Positions 46,738 to 58,135 are shown, numbered from the stretch's first letter. The stretch is 64,000 nucleotides of DNA from Sophora flavescens (GCA_030762895.1 JAUPTC010000263.1:1-64000), one strand, 5' to 3'. Made by a program: numbers and translations. The notes: generated by a model from the sequence alone, not told the origin.

Positions 46738-48647
46738 TGATATGAGCCATGGGGGGGCAAGTCCAATTTCCAACAAGAATGATATGAGCCCAATGAAAAC
46801 CATGGATCAAGAATCAAATCAAGGACTTGGTGGGCCCATGACAAAAGTTAGACACAAGAAAGCCCAACAAGCTCTTAATTACATGGGGGCTATTTTGATA
46901 GAAGCAAGCCCAAGAATGAGACCAAATGGAATTGATATGAGCCAAGGGGGGGCAAGTCAACTTGTCATCAAGAATGATATGAGCCGAATAAGGAGCATGG
47001 ACCAAGGAGCACTAAAAGGACTTGGTGGGTCTAAGACAAGAGCAAGAACCAAGAAAGCCCAAGAAGTTCTAAACCAAATAGTGTCAACCCTTGCGGAAAC
47101 AAGCCCAAGTTCAAGTCTTGATGGAGTGGAGGACAAAATGGTTACTTATCTCATCCAACTTGAAGATCCATGATGGGCTTGGACGTCCACTTCCCATATT
47201 ATCATTTTCTAGTTTATTTCTAGTAAATAAAGTGCAATAAACTTGGGTTTTATGAAGAATTTCGAATTTGGGTGCATAGTGGGGAGGAATCTTGTTGGTT
47301 TGCATACCAATAGTAACTCCTTTAAGTTTTTAGACTTTTATGTTTTGTTAATTATGTGGGAGTTACACTTTTAATTTGAGAAATAAGTGTGGCTGCTACA
47401 TAATGATAGAGAGAGGGTAATAAGTCACTACTAAGTGGCTGAGTTAATTGTGAGTTTAGTAAGTCATGAATAGGCTAGTTATGTAGGGGTTATGGAATCA
47501 TTGGGAAGACAAAGGGTGAAGCCAAATGTTGGCAGCCACACCCCTATATGTAACATGCCTAAACACATGAATAAACAACTTTGATGTTGAATTTGGATTA
47601 AATCCATTTGTGAGGGAATTGTCTCTCTTTGGTTCTTGGTTGAGCCATCTTGTTCTTATCAAGAATCCACGATTTTTGTGGTGAACCTCACTTGGCTTAT
47701 CAAACTCTCTAGTTTGTGGCGCCATCACCATCTCTATTCTCCATCCATTTGTTTCTTTTCTTCCCTTTATTTTAATCTCAAAAATTGTTCCGCAAATTAA
47801 TTGTAAAAATTCAACCAAAAAAGATCATCAAAGGCAACCTCACCATTTGGTTGTCATCGGGAATGGAGCCCCGATTGATGACCTATTTCATTCAACTAGA
47901 AGACCCGTGATCATTTTCAAATGGGGCGTGTTTCTAGTTATGAGTCCACTTAGTTGTTTTATTTTAATTCAATAAGTGTAATGGGTTATGTGTGTGTCCA
48001 AATTGGGTAAGTGTTGCAAATGGGTCAAGCCCACTTAAGTCCATGTTGTACACGAATTTGGGAGCTTAGTAGGAGGAATCTTTGGTTTGCATGCCTAGTA
48101 ATTCCTATAGGTTATTAGTTTATTGTTTTGTTAATTATGTGGGAGTTACACTTTTATATATGAGAAGTAAAGTGTGGCAGCCACATTATGATGGTTATCG
48201 GAGAATAATAAACTCACCATTAGAGGCTGAGTTAAGGAGGAATTAGTGAGTCATTTAGTGACATGATTAGGCTAATTATTGTAGGGGTTATGATCTCTTT
48301 TGGAAGCCAAAAAGTTGGCAGCCTATTACTCTATTTGTACACTCCATTTTCATGTTGAATAGTAACTTGGATGTTGACTTTGGATTGAAATCCATTTGTG
48401 AGACTTTGTTCTCCTTGGTTCTTGGTTGAGCCAAACTAATGTTCTTATCAAGAATCCAAGATTCTTGTGGCGAACCTCACTTGGCTTATCAAAACTCTTG
48501 TTTGTGGCGCCATACCATCTCTAATCTTCACGCATTTTCATACTTTCTTCTTCTTATTTTGGTTCCAAATTGGTTTCACTAAGTTCTTGACTAAAATTCA
48601 ACCAAAACGATCATAAAAAAGGTAACCTCACCATTTGGTTGTCATCA
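46738..48647 (+). mobile_element. Solo LTR of the array type, interrupted by another solo LTR
   Basis: It begins TGATATGAGCCATGGGGGGG, as the array LTRs do, and ends TTGTCATCA. A perfect target-site duplication CCTTG flanks it (46733-46737 and 48648-48652). Without the nested LTR and its duplicated pentamer it is 978 bp, the same as an array LTR. It therefore fixes the array LTR limits and shows that this LTR type transposed as a discrete element. Confidence 0.93.
46933..47859 (+). mobile_element. Nested solo LTR (family A, 927 bp)
   Basis: It begins TGATATGAGCCAAGGGGG and ends TTGTCATCG, where the last A is changed to G. It is flanked by a perfect GGAAT duplication (46928-46932 and 47860-47864). 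The outer LTR continues without loss on both sides. Its first hairpin has a G-T pair (GATTTTTG arm), which is compatible with RNA pairing. Confidence 0.92.
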
Positions 48648-49325
48648 CCTTGCAAGGATCCCCTAGGAAGGATCTCATAGTAAACACATGACCCCCTTGC
48701 AAGGATCCCATGGTTAACCCATTAACCACTTGCAAGGATCCATGGTTAACCTATGACCCCCATGCAAAGATCCCATGGTTAACCCATGACCCACATGCAA
48801 GGATACCTTAGTTAACCCATGTCCCACATGCTATGATGCCAAGGTTAACTTATGTCCCCTTGAAGGATCCCCATAGAAAGGATCCATTGGTTAACCCTTG
48901 ACCCACTTGCCATGATCCCAACGGTTAACCCATGATCCCCTTGCAAGGATCCCATGGTTAACACATGACCCCCTTCCAAGGATCCCATGGTTAACCCATG
49001 ACCCCTTGCAAGGACACCAGCGTTAACCTATTGTCGCAAGGATCCCATGCTTCACCCATGATCCCCTTACCACTGATCCCATGGTTAACCCATGACCCAC
49101 TTCTAGATCCCATGGTTAACCAATGACCCCCCTTGCAAGGATCCCCTAGAAGGGATCTCATAGTAACCCATGGTTAACCCTTGACCCACTTGCAAGGATC
49201 CAGCTTGTTAACCCATGAACCCCTTGCAAAGATCTTATTGTTAACCCATGGCCCACATGTAAGTATCCCTTTAGAAAGGATCCCAAGGTTAACCCACGAT
49301 CCCCTTGCCATGATCTCATGGTTAT
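48648..49325. repeat. 33-bp minisatellite, segment 3
   Basis: The array resumes with the duplicated CCTTG and continues to GGTTAT, where a truncated family B LTR starts. Confidence 0.94.
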
Positions 49326-49750
49326 TTAGGCCAGTAACGCGTGATCTTAGGCCATTTCTCTATATGTAAGACGCCCTAAACACATGAATGATAACTTTGA
49401 TGTTCAATTTGGTTTTACCAATTGTGAGAGTGTTTTCTCTCTTGGGTTCTTTGTTGAACCAACCCCTTTGATCTTATCAAGAGTCCAAGACCCTTGTGGC
49501 GATCCTCAACTGGCTTATCAATTTCCCCCTTGGAATTGTGGCGCCATTCTCATCCCTTACCTTCATCCATTTGCTTATTTTCTTCTTCTTCTTGAATTTT
49601 TGCTTTGTCACTCAAGGATAGATCCAAAAATTACATGCTCCTTTTTAGGATCATATCATTTGGTATCTAGAGCCATCCTTCCTAGAGTGACTTTCGATTT
49701 TGTTTTTCAATTTTTCCGGAAGTTTGAATTTTTTTCTTAGTGGGTTTTTC

Positions 49751-50212
49751 ATGGAGTCACTAATGAAGAAAAATGATGCCAAGCAAAGGGAGAATCTTTT
49801 CTATTCTAGATGCTATGTGGAGGACAAGATATGTAGCTTGGTCATTGATAGAAGGGGATACGTTAACCTAGCTAGTACCACCATGGTGCAAAAGTTAGGA
49901 CTTTCTCTTATAGAGCATCCACAACCGTATGTCATTTGGAGCATCCCGGAGTTTAGTGATCTCGGTGACGTAATGGTGAACAAACAGGTACGAGTATCAT
50001 TTAGATTGGGAGATAGTGAAGGCGAGGTGTTATGTGATGTGGTGCCCATGGAAACGAGGCACTTGTTACTTGACCGTCCTTGGAGGGTTGAACAACAAGC
50101 GAGATATGATGCCGAAACCAACAACAAGTACTCATTTGTATTTAATAATCGCAAAATTACTCTTAGACCACCTTGTCACCAAAACAAGTGTGTGAAGATC
50201 AAATGCACTTGA
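49751..50212 (+). CDS. Retropepsin-like ORF lacking the catalytic DGG motif (153 aa)
   Basis: The ORF begins MESLMKKNDAKQREN, about 80 bp after the PBS. It covers only the protease domain of a Ty3/gypsy polyprotein. In place of IIDGGS it reads VIDRRGYVNLAST, so the Asp remains but the Gly/Ser that shape the active site are gone. Downstream it keeps DVMVNKQVRVSF, VLCDVVPMETRHLLLDRPW and NKYSFVFNNRKITLRP. The last 13 residues are out of the family frame because of an indel near 50172. I take it to be catalytically dead. Whether it has any non-catalytic role is unknown; the two other copies in this window are more damaged. Confidence 0.6.
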   Translation: MESLMKKNDAKQRENLFYSRCYVEDKICSLVIDRRGYVNLASTTMVQKLGLSLIEHPQPYVIWSIPEFSDLGDVMVNKQVRVSFRLGDSEGEVLCDVVPMETRHLLLDRPWRVEQQARYDAETNNKYSFVFNNRKITLRPPCHQNKCVKIKCT

Positions 50213-50743
50213 AAGGAGAGTGAGAAAAAACAAATGAGCGAGAAAAAAATAACGGAAGAGGGTTCGGTGAATGAGGAAAGAATGAAGAAAAGAAAAATAT
50301 GAAAGCAAGAAAGAAAGTGAGGAGGAAAAAGAAACGTGAATACTTGTCTTTATGCTATTCCTAATTCTTCACCCTGGGTTGTGTTGATTCTCTTTGAAGG
50401 AAATCGAGTTTGTTCTCCAAAGGGAAGCTTGCAAGACATTCAATGAAATTGAAGATTTGATTCCAAAGGAAGCTTGCAAGACAACCGATGTAATTAAGAT
50501 TTAATCCCAAAGTACCCCATGTTTTGGAAACATGTATGACCCCTCCAAAGGTATGTTGTTCATTTGATTCAGAATCATAACAATCTTGAGGAATGTGTTA
50601 GGATATTGATTGTACAAGATGGAAATGTGTTATGCCTACTTGCTACATTTGATGATTTCTATCAATTTCATTCGATCCGGAGGATAAAGAAGACTCCTTA
50701 AGGCAATAAATTCGAATTCAATTTTCTTCTTCAAAAGGAAGAA
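50213..50743 (+). pseudogene. Family B internal region after the protease
   Basis: This stretch still shows the Lys/Glu-rich segment and two PKEACKT motifs in broken frames (to about 50500), then AT-rich sequence. It ends in ATTCGAATTCAATTTTCTTC and the polypurine tract before the 3' LTR. No RT or integrase motif is visible. Confidence 0.55.
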
Positions 50744-51518
50744 TGATGCAAACCAAGAATGATGTCGATTTAAAGCCAAATTAGTTTTGATGAAAATTTT
50801 TATTTCGTTTGTAATGAACCCGTATTCTTGTTTTTGGCTGTATCTTGAGCTACAAATCTCCGATTGATACGTTCTTTGATGCGTTGGAAAGCTGAGGAGA
50901 TTATCTACAAAATATTTCAAGCCCGTTGACTAGATTGGCTTATATCACGGACCGAAAATATTGTTTTTAGTTTTACACGAATTTAGAAGCTTAGTTGGGA
51001 GGAATCTTTTGGTTTGCGTACCACAAGTAACTCCTTTTAAAATTATTAGTCTTTTATGTAAATTTGGGAGGGAGTCTTTGGCATTAGATTGTGAGGTGAT
51101 TATGGGAGAAGTTACACTTTTAATATGAGAAGCAAGTGTAATCACCACATAATGGGGGGGGGGGATGAAAAGTCAAGATGAGTGATTTTAGGCCAGTTGG
51201 GCGTGATCTTGGAGGCCAGCTCTCTATATATGTAAGACGCCCTAAACACATGAATGATAACTTTGATGTTCAATTTGGTTTTTACCAATTGTGAGAGTGT
51301 TTTCTCTCTTGGGTTTCTTTGTTGAACCAACCCCTTTGATCTTGATCAAGAGTCCAAGTCCCTTGTGGCGATCCTCGACTTGGCTTATCAATTTCCCTTG
51401 GAATTATGGCACCATTCTCATCCCTCACCTTCATCGTTGTATTTTCTTCCCTTGAATTTTGCTTTGTCGCTCACGGATCGTCCGAAAGAGTACATGCTCC
51501 CTTTTTAGGATCATATCA

Positions 51519-51871
51519 CTTGGTAAACCCATGTCCCATTGCGAGGATCCCATGGTTATACAAGACCCCTTCCAAGGATCCCATGGTCACCCGTGACTCC
51601 CTTGCAAGGATCCACAGTTAACCCGTCACCCGGTTCTGCGAGGATCCCATGGTTAACCCATGACCCCCAAGGATCCCATAGTTAACCCATGACCCACTTA
51701 AAGTGATCTCATCGTTAACCCATAACCCACTTGCAAGGATCCCATGGCTAACCATGACCCCCTAGTAAGAGATCCCATGGTTAACCACGATCCCATGGTA
51801 AGGATCCCGTGGTTAGGCCCACGACCCCGCATAAGAGATCCCATGGTTTACGTGACCCACTTTGAAGGATC
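51519..51871. repeat. 33-bp minisatellite, segment 4
   Basis: About ten diverged units, with more indels than segments 1-3. It ends at GAAGGATC, where the CACTA element starts. Confidence 0.9.
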
Positions 51872-51889
51872 CACTAGTATAAAAATATG

Positions 51890-52270
51890 CTTTTTTACAT
51901 CGGAGTTTCCACCCCGATTTCTGTAAAAAACGATGTGTAAATGGAAAGCGGTAGCATTTAAAATTAAAATCAAAGTATTCCACTTCGGTTTAGAATTTAG
52001 CAGTTGTAAAAATCTCTCCACATCGATTATTTTGTAACAGATGTTTAAAGATAAAAAAAAAGTTAGAAATTTTATCTTTTAACATTGGTTTTTCGAGAAC
52101 CGATGTGTAAAGTAGTTATTAACCACATCCGGTTTAGAGATGGCTTGATGTAAAAATTATAAAAAAATTAGAATTTAAAAAACTTTATCTTTTTCCACAC
52201 GGTTCCAGAATAGCAGGTGTGAAATATCTTTCATACCACATCGGTTTTATAATAGCGATGTGTAATCTAA
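51890..52270. repeat. CACTA subterminal repeats
   Basis: At least six copies of a motif related to CACATCGGTT with its inverse AACCGATGTGTAA occur in pairs, for example ACATTGGTTTTTCGAGAACCGATGTGT near 52082. Such palindromic subterminal repeats are the known transposase-binding regions of CACTA elements. Confidence 0.8.
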
Positions 52271-52840
52271 CCCCTGCTTTAAGTTTCTATTTTCATTCCC
52301 TCCAATTCACGCGCTAGTTTTCAGGAATTATAGTAAATTTCCTTCCCACATCTCGAGACGCTTCCACGCTATCACTCTCTCACTCACTCCCCCTCCCGCT
52401 CCCCATTCTCTCAATTCAAATCTACCTTCACATACTCACTCTCTCACAACTCCACAACAAACCTTCAAGATCTGCATTCTTCCCTGAAAAGGTGTATTTT
52501 CTTGTTCCCTATTTGCCAAGATTAGTCGTTTATTACGTTCTTGTTTAGAAAAAGTTATGAACTTTGACTCCAAATGGTTGGCTAAGTAAATAGGGGATGC
52601 CGAGAATGGCACATGAAACCACTCCTCATTTTCCTATTCTGGTTCTAGGGCTCATCACAGTGCACAAGAAACCTTCAAATCTTAATTCTTAAAAAAAAAA
52701 AGTCGTTTTCCCCATTATCATCATCCCGTTTGCAAGTTAGTCATTTATTTGTTTCTTGTTTAGAAAATTTTTGTTTGACTCCAAATGGTTGGATATATAC
52801 TTGCATGTGTTGTTCTATTGCTCCAAAACCGGATTTTTCC
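52271..52840 (+). other. CACTA 5' leader region without recognised genes
   Basis: Pyrimidine-rich sequence (CTCTCTCACTCACTCCCC) is followed by two related stretches, TCGTTTATTACGTTCTTGTTTAGAAAA near 52526 and TCATTTATTTGTTTCTTGTTTAGAAAA near 52740, which form a diverged direct repeat of about 210 bp. No coding sequence is evident. Confidence 0.5.
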
Positions 52841-53335
52841 GGTGGTGGATCACGCCTGGCCGTCTTACTGTCACAACTGGCAGTAGCCAGTTCCCGCCTT
52901 GGAGGGTTGCTTACTGGTTGTTAATCACAGCGGTGACCACCATCAACTGGCGTAATCGTTCTACTGTGAAGTCGGTTGGTTGCATGTCACGGCCGTGATA
53001 GCCATCACGGCAGCACGTGGGCAGTTCCGCCTTGGAGGTTACTTCGCTGGTTAGTATGTCACGTAGGCCCCCCCATCACGACTAGGCGTGATCGATTCTT
53101 TATGAGGGTCTGGTTGATTGGCATGTCACGGCCGTGATAGCCATCACGACCCGGCGTGGCGAGTTACGCGCCAGAGAGTTGTGCTTCGCTTTGGTTGATG
53201 CATCACGGTAGTGACTACCCGTCGCTGGCTAGTAGTGATCGATTCTGCACGTGAGGTACGGTTTGGTGACATGTCGCAGCCGTGATATTACATCGCGCTA
53301 CTTAGTGACGATTACGACTTTTCCATTCTTTCTTT
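52841..53335. repeat. GC-rich diverged tandem repeat inside the CACTA element
   Basis: Three to four diverged copies with a period of about 145 bp share CATGTCACGGCCGTGATA, CCATCACG, CCGCCTTGGAGG and CGTGATCGATTCT. The core CACGGCCGTG is palindromic. This is the most GC-rich stretch of the window and has no relation to the other minisatellites. Confidence 0.65.
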
Positions 53336-53865
53336 TAAGCTCTACTCGTCACGAGCGTGATGGCTTTCAAGGCTAGGCCGTGATGGGCTGACTGGCTAAT
53401 TTTCTTCACTTTTGAAGCCCCATCTTCATACAAGCTACATAATTAACAAAGCCTTAGTTTCCGTTTGAGATGCAATACTAATAAGCACACGTGTATGTGC
53501 TTAATGTACCTTTCATTGTGTTGGATCTTGAATTGTCAAAGTTGGGCCAGGTTTGGGAAAAAACTTTTTCTTAATTCAGTTAAAATAGTTATTCATTGAT
53601 TCTAGTGTTATATACTTGATGAAAGTTCAGTTGATACATTTCCTTCGTTCTCAGGGTGCATACTTTATCGTGGTGGATGTCATTGCGTTCAAGTAGTGTA
53701 TGTATTGGCCAGAAGAGGGAAATCTTGCGGAGGCCACATCGGTATGAGCATGAGAGTTAAGGATTAGCGTGCTTAGAATGTTGAAAAAGTTTCTTCGAAT
53801 GGGATAGGGCCATGCCACTATCATAAGAAGTGGTTGATGAATATGTTGGATGAAGTCACGAAGTT
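53336..53865 (+). other. CACTA sequence before the transposase, no gene seen
   Basis: The sequence is AT-rich with many stops in all frames. It probably contains the promoter and 5' part of the transposase gene. I see nothing else in it. Confidence 0.4.
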
Positions 53866-56800
53866 ATTGGTTTAGTCATGGATGGCGGTTGGATGAATGC
53901 TAGGCGGGCAGAAGTGATGAGTATGAGAATGGAGTGGAAGATTTTCTCACGGTTTGCGAAAACAAATGCTCCCGATGAGTATTCTATGGAAGGTTTTATT
54001 GTCCTTGTGTTAAGCCTGGCTTCCGGAATGAGAGGCGACTAGAGAGTGAGGAGATACGTGATCATCTTATTTGTAGAGGGGATTTACCAGAGATTTCTGA
54101 CATGGATATGTCATGGTGAATCGTTAGACGGGCCGGTGCTCAGGATGGGGAGGAAGTTGATGACGTGGAAATGGATGATGGGCTAGAGGACATGATCCGT
54201 GATGTTGGGCAAGAAGTCTTTTAGGCGCGCACATGTGTAATGCTGTGCGGTGATGCGAGTGGCCGTATCCGGGGGTGCACTAATTTCACCACGGTTATCG
54301 GTGTTAAGATTGTTCAATGAAGAGGTGAGAAATGGGTGATAAAGCTTTACCGAATTGCTTGAGTTGTTGAAAGACATGCTTCCGAGGAAGGAACACATTG
54401 CCATCTCGAAACTATGAGGCGAAGAAGATATTGTCAGATGGGTATAGGTATAAGAAAATACCGCAGCTTGCCCCGATGATTGTATATTGTATAGGAAAGA
54501 GTTTGAAGAGATGAAATTGCCCCAGGTGTGAGGTATCACGCTACAAAGTGAAGGATGGTGATTCTAGTTGTGATGTGGTCACCAAGGTCCTCTGCGAAGG
54601 GTGTTATGGTATCTTCCGTGATTCCCGCAGTTCTGAAGTGATTGTTTGCTAATGTAAATGACGCAAGAACATTAGATGGCATGCGAGATGAGAGGAAGTG
54701 TGATAGACTGACATCGGCATCCGGCCGATTCTTTGCAATGGAAGAGGATTGATAGTTTGTTTCGATTTGGCAATGAGCGAAACCTGGGTCTTGGACTTCT
54801 TACCGATGGAATGAATCCGTATGGAAACTTAAGTAGTCATAGTTCATGGCACCATTCCTCACAGTAATTTACAACTGTCTCCTTGGTTGTGCATGGTATG
54901 AAATACATTATGTTAAGTATGATGATTTGGTCCTAAACAGCCGAGGAAATGATATTGATGTTTATACGGTCCACTTGATTGAAGACTTGAGAATGTTGTG
55001 GGATGAAGCGTTAGATGCTGATCGACGGGTATTTAGTGAGACAATCAGATTGCGTGCCATGTTATTTGCACCATCAATGACTTTCGACATCACGGGAACA
55101 TGTGGTATAGTGTTAAGGGCACCAAAGCATGTCCAATATGAAGCGGGCACATGTTACCATCAAAGCGTACGACATGGAAGGAAGCGGTTTACAGCAGGCA
55201 TGAGAATTTCTCCGGCGTCATCACTGCTCGTGGGTGAAAAAAAGCTTTCAATGGACTTAGAATGAGGGAAATTGCTCCGGTGGCCTTATTTGAAACAGAA
55301 GTTTATGAAAGAGAATTGGAACAGCACTAATGTTATCCCACATGGGAAGACCCAGAAGAAGGCTGTGAGGAAGAAAATATGGAAGAAGAGGTCAATCTTT
55401 GATCTTCCATCTGGTGCAAGCTTGATGTAAGACATTGTATTGATGTGATGCATGTGGAGAAAAATGTGTGTGACATTTTAATGAAACGCTTCTCAACATT
55501 CAAGGCAAGACAAAGGATGGGTGTGAATGTTCGTACGGATCTAGTTGCGATGAGTATACGAAAATGAGTTAGCTCTACTTAAAGTGGGGGGATAAGAAGA
55601 CTTATTTGCCCCGGCATGTCATACTATCAAAAAAAAAGAGAAAGAAGTTGTGAATGTCTGAGGAGTCAAAGTGCCACAGGGTTACTCTTCAAATATCAAA
55701 AGACTTGTCTCAGTAGAAGATCTCAAATTAGTTGGCTTAAAGTCTCATGATTGTCATGTCTTGATGCAACGAGCTACTACAGAGGTAGCCATTGTGACAT
55801 ATTGCCTAAAAGTCAGACATGCCATTGGGTTATGCTTATTCTTCAATGCTATATGCCAGCAAGGTCATGGCTAAAAGTTGGATGACTTGGAAAATGAGGC
55901 AACCATTATATTGTATAGCAAATGGAGATGTATTTTCCCCTTCATTTTTGACATACGTGGTTCATTTGATTGTTCATCTAGTGAGAGAGATTAGGTGTGC
56001 GGCCCCGTTTATTTAAGGTGGATGTACCGGTTGGGCGATACATGAAGATCACGAGAGGATATATGAAAAATCCACACCGTCCGCAGAAGCATCTATTGTT
56101 GAAAGGTATGTTAGTAGAAGAAGCTATTGAGTTATGTGGGACCTAAATATCGGAAGCGGAACATACAGGGCTTAGAAATCACAAATCACGAAGGAAAGAT
56201 ATGATGGTAAGTTTATAAATTATCAATGGTAAGCATGGATCGGGAGGAAGTGTGAGAAACACATTTGTATATATTGAATACTTGATGAGGTTGAACCATA
56301 CTTATGTGAGCATAAGCATCATCAATGAAACTTACCCTAGAATGAATGAAAAATGGTGTTTGAACAAGCATAACAAGACTTTCTTGGCTTGGTTTTTAAA
56401 GAAAAAATTACAAAGGATGGTGTTTCTAGTTACATTAAAATGGCTATCCCCTGAGCCCCAACTTTGATGTCATATGCTGGAGTGGCGTCCGATGTAAAAA
56501 GATTTCCTTCATACAAAGTCGGGATGACAAAGTACTATGCAAAAGGTGGGGTTATGGTCGAGGCGGGTCCATGCATTTCTCTAGTTCGAAAAGATAAAAA
56601 AACCGTTATGGCATTCGTTTCATACTTTGGAATCATTGAAAGAGATATGGGAGGTTGATTACCGAAGTTTAGAATAACTGTTTTTAAATATAGAGTGAGT
56701 CGAAAGCATTAACAATGGTGTACCAAACCGATGAGTTAGGATTCAAATTGGTGGACCTTAATAAGGTAGGTAATAAAGGAGCCTTTCATCATGGCATCAG

Positions 56801-57340
56801 ACAAAACAAGTGTTTTATATCCACATGATCGGCTTCTAACAAAAGGTGGTGAGTGGTTCTTCGGGGAAAAACATGTATAATGGTAGTAGAAATCACGATT
56901 CAACTCTTGAAATATTTCGATACTCCTTCTTTCTCAGCCACGAGTGCCTAATTTCAATGAGGAAAATAAGAGTGGATGATGTACATGCTACTATAATGAT
57001 CACCATGAAGGGTTATGGGAGAACTGCTAATTGACCACAAAAGTAAGTTTAGTATGAGTTATGTTTAAAAGGCATATTATATGTTTTACGTTAATATTTA
57101 TAAATTATTTTTTAAATGCGTTGATGCGATATTTTATAAGTTGTATTTGATATTTATCTGACATACTAACGAGTTTTTGTTTAAGCAGGTATACATGGCT
57201 GATCGTGAGGATATCCCTCCTTCATGCAGCGGGTGTGAGCGTGCCACCGCGAATGAGAATTATTTTGCCAATCGTGGTTCAAATCAAGGATAAAATGAAC
57301 TTTGATAATAACCTCAATCCCTATTGGGCCAATGGCGAAG
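53866..57340 (+). pseudogene. TNP2-type CACTA transposase, multiply frameshifted
   Basis: In order, across changing frames: a transposase-associated zinc-binding segment (about 53920-54120; FYCPCVK and then EEIRDHLICRG); the TNP2 core (about 54200-55560), including DGMNPYGNL near 54809, HCIDVMHVEKNVCDILM near 55436 and GKTKDGVNVRTDLV near 55506; GYSSNIKRLVSVEDLKLVGL and SHDCHVLMQ near 55680; a DUF4218-like part (SPSFLTYVVHLIVHLVREI, about 55940); and a DUF4216-like part (about 56560-56830). A possible intron lies at about 57043-57189 (GTAAGT...TTTAAGCAG). Nearly every domain carries indels or stops. This may be old decay, sequence error or both. Confidence 0.75.
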
Positions 57341-57390
57341 CGGTTTAACGAGTTTTGTGGCGAGCCTTGCTGAGGAGGGCCGAGGCCTAG

Positions 57391-57617
57391 TGATATGAGC
57401 CAAGGGGAGCAAGGTCAACTTTTCAACAAGAATAATTTAGGCCCAATAAGACCATGGATCCAGAAGCACTACAAGGACTTGGTGGGCCATGCAAGAGCTA
57501 AAAGTCAGAAAGCCCAGAAATTATAAACCAAATAATTATCAACCTTGATGGAAATAAGCCCAAGTTCAAGCGTTAATGGAGTGGGGGCCAAAATGCTTAC
57601 TTTTTCTCATCCAACTT
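57391..57617 (+). mobile_element. Family A LTR fragment
   Basis: The first 227 bp of an LTR (TGATATGAGCCAAGGGGAGC) adjoin the truncated CACTA element. It stops at CATCCAACTT, where a minus-strand family B-like element begins. Confidence 0.82.
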
Positions 57618-57974
57618 TGATGTGATCCAAAAAAAGATCATGTAAATTTTCGGATCTATCCTTGGTGACAATAAAAATTATAGAAGATGAAATACAAATT
57701 GGATAAGATGAGAAATGGGAGGTAGAGCCTGAAATCCAAGTGGTTGATAAGCCAAAAGGTGAGGTTCGCCACAAGAATCTTGGATTCTTGATAAGAACAA
57801 GGGTAGTTCAATGAAAGAGCCCAGAGAGAACACTCACAATTGGTAAAGCAAATTGAACATCAAAGTTTTTTAATTAATCACTAAGTGACTAATTAAAACA
57901 ACTAATGAAAACTAAGTTGATAATAAAAGTGGTTCATGACTAAAAGGAGTTTCCTAGGCATACAGCCAAGGTTT

Positions 57975-58075
57975 GCCCCTCCCAATTAACATGTGCACTG
58001 TCCACACAAGTATAATTAACATGTGCACCGTCCACACAAGCATAGTAATTAACATGCACCGTCAAAATTTGTTTA
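57975..58075. repeat. 30-bp minisatellite in family B-like LTR
   Basis: About three copies of AATTAACATGTGCAC(C/T)GTCCACACAAG units occur, the last one shortened. They match the repeat in the family A LTRs. Confidence 0.85.
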
Positions 58076-58135
58076 GACTTTTATTGAATTAAAATAAATT
58101 AGTTTTATTGAATTAAAATAAATTGGTTTGCATCA

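Larger units (their letters stand above)
49326..51518 (+). mobile_element. Family B element with protease-only ORF
   Basis: The 5' LTR is truncated (49326-49658); then come the PBS TGGTATCTAGAGCC (49660-49673), the internal part (49659-50743), polypurine tract AAAAGGAAGAA and 3' LTR (50744-51518, TGATGCAAACC...ATCATATCA). It carries no gag, RT or integrase. Minisatellite lies on both sides. The loss of the 5' LTR start removes any left target-site duplication. Confidence 0.85.
51872..57390 (+). mobile_element. CACTA (En/Spm) transposon, 3'-truncated
   Basis: The 5' end CACTAGTATAAAAATATGC has the CACTA terminus and is followed by subterminal repeats. The body codes, in many short frames, for the domains of a TNP2-type transposase. 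No matching 3' terminal inverted repeat is found: the element is cut at 57390 by a family A LTR. It lies in the 33-bp minisatellite, so it is another insertion into that array. Confidence 0.85.

Noticed and set aside
57387..57392. CTAGTG as the 3' terminus of the CACTA element
   Set aside because: The last two bases are the TG of a family A LTR, and the preceding sequence (GAGGGCCGAGGC) is not the complement of the 5' terminus. The element is more simply truncated.
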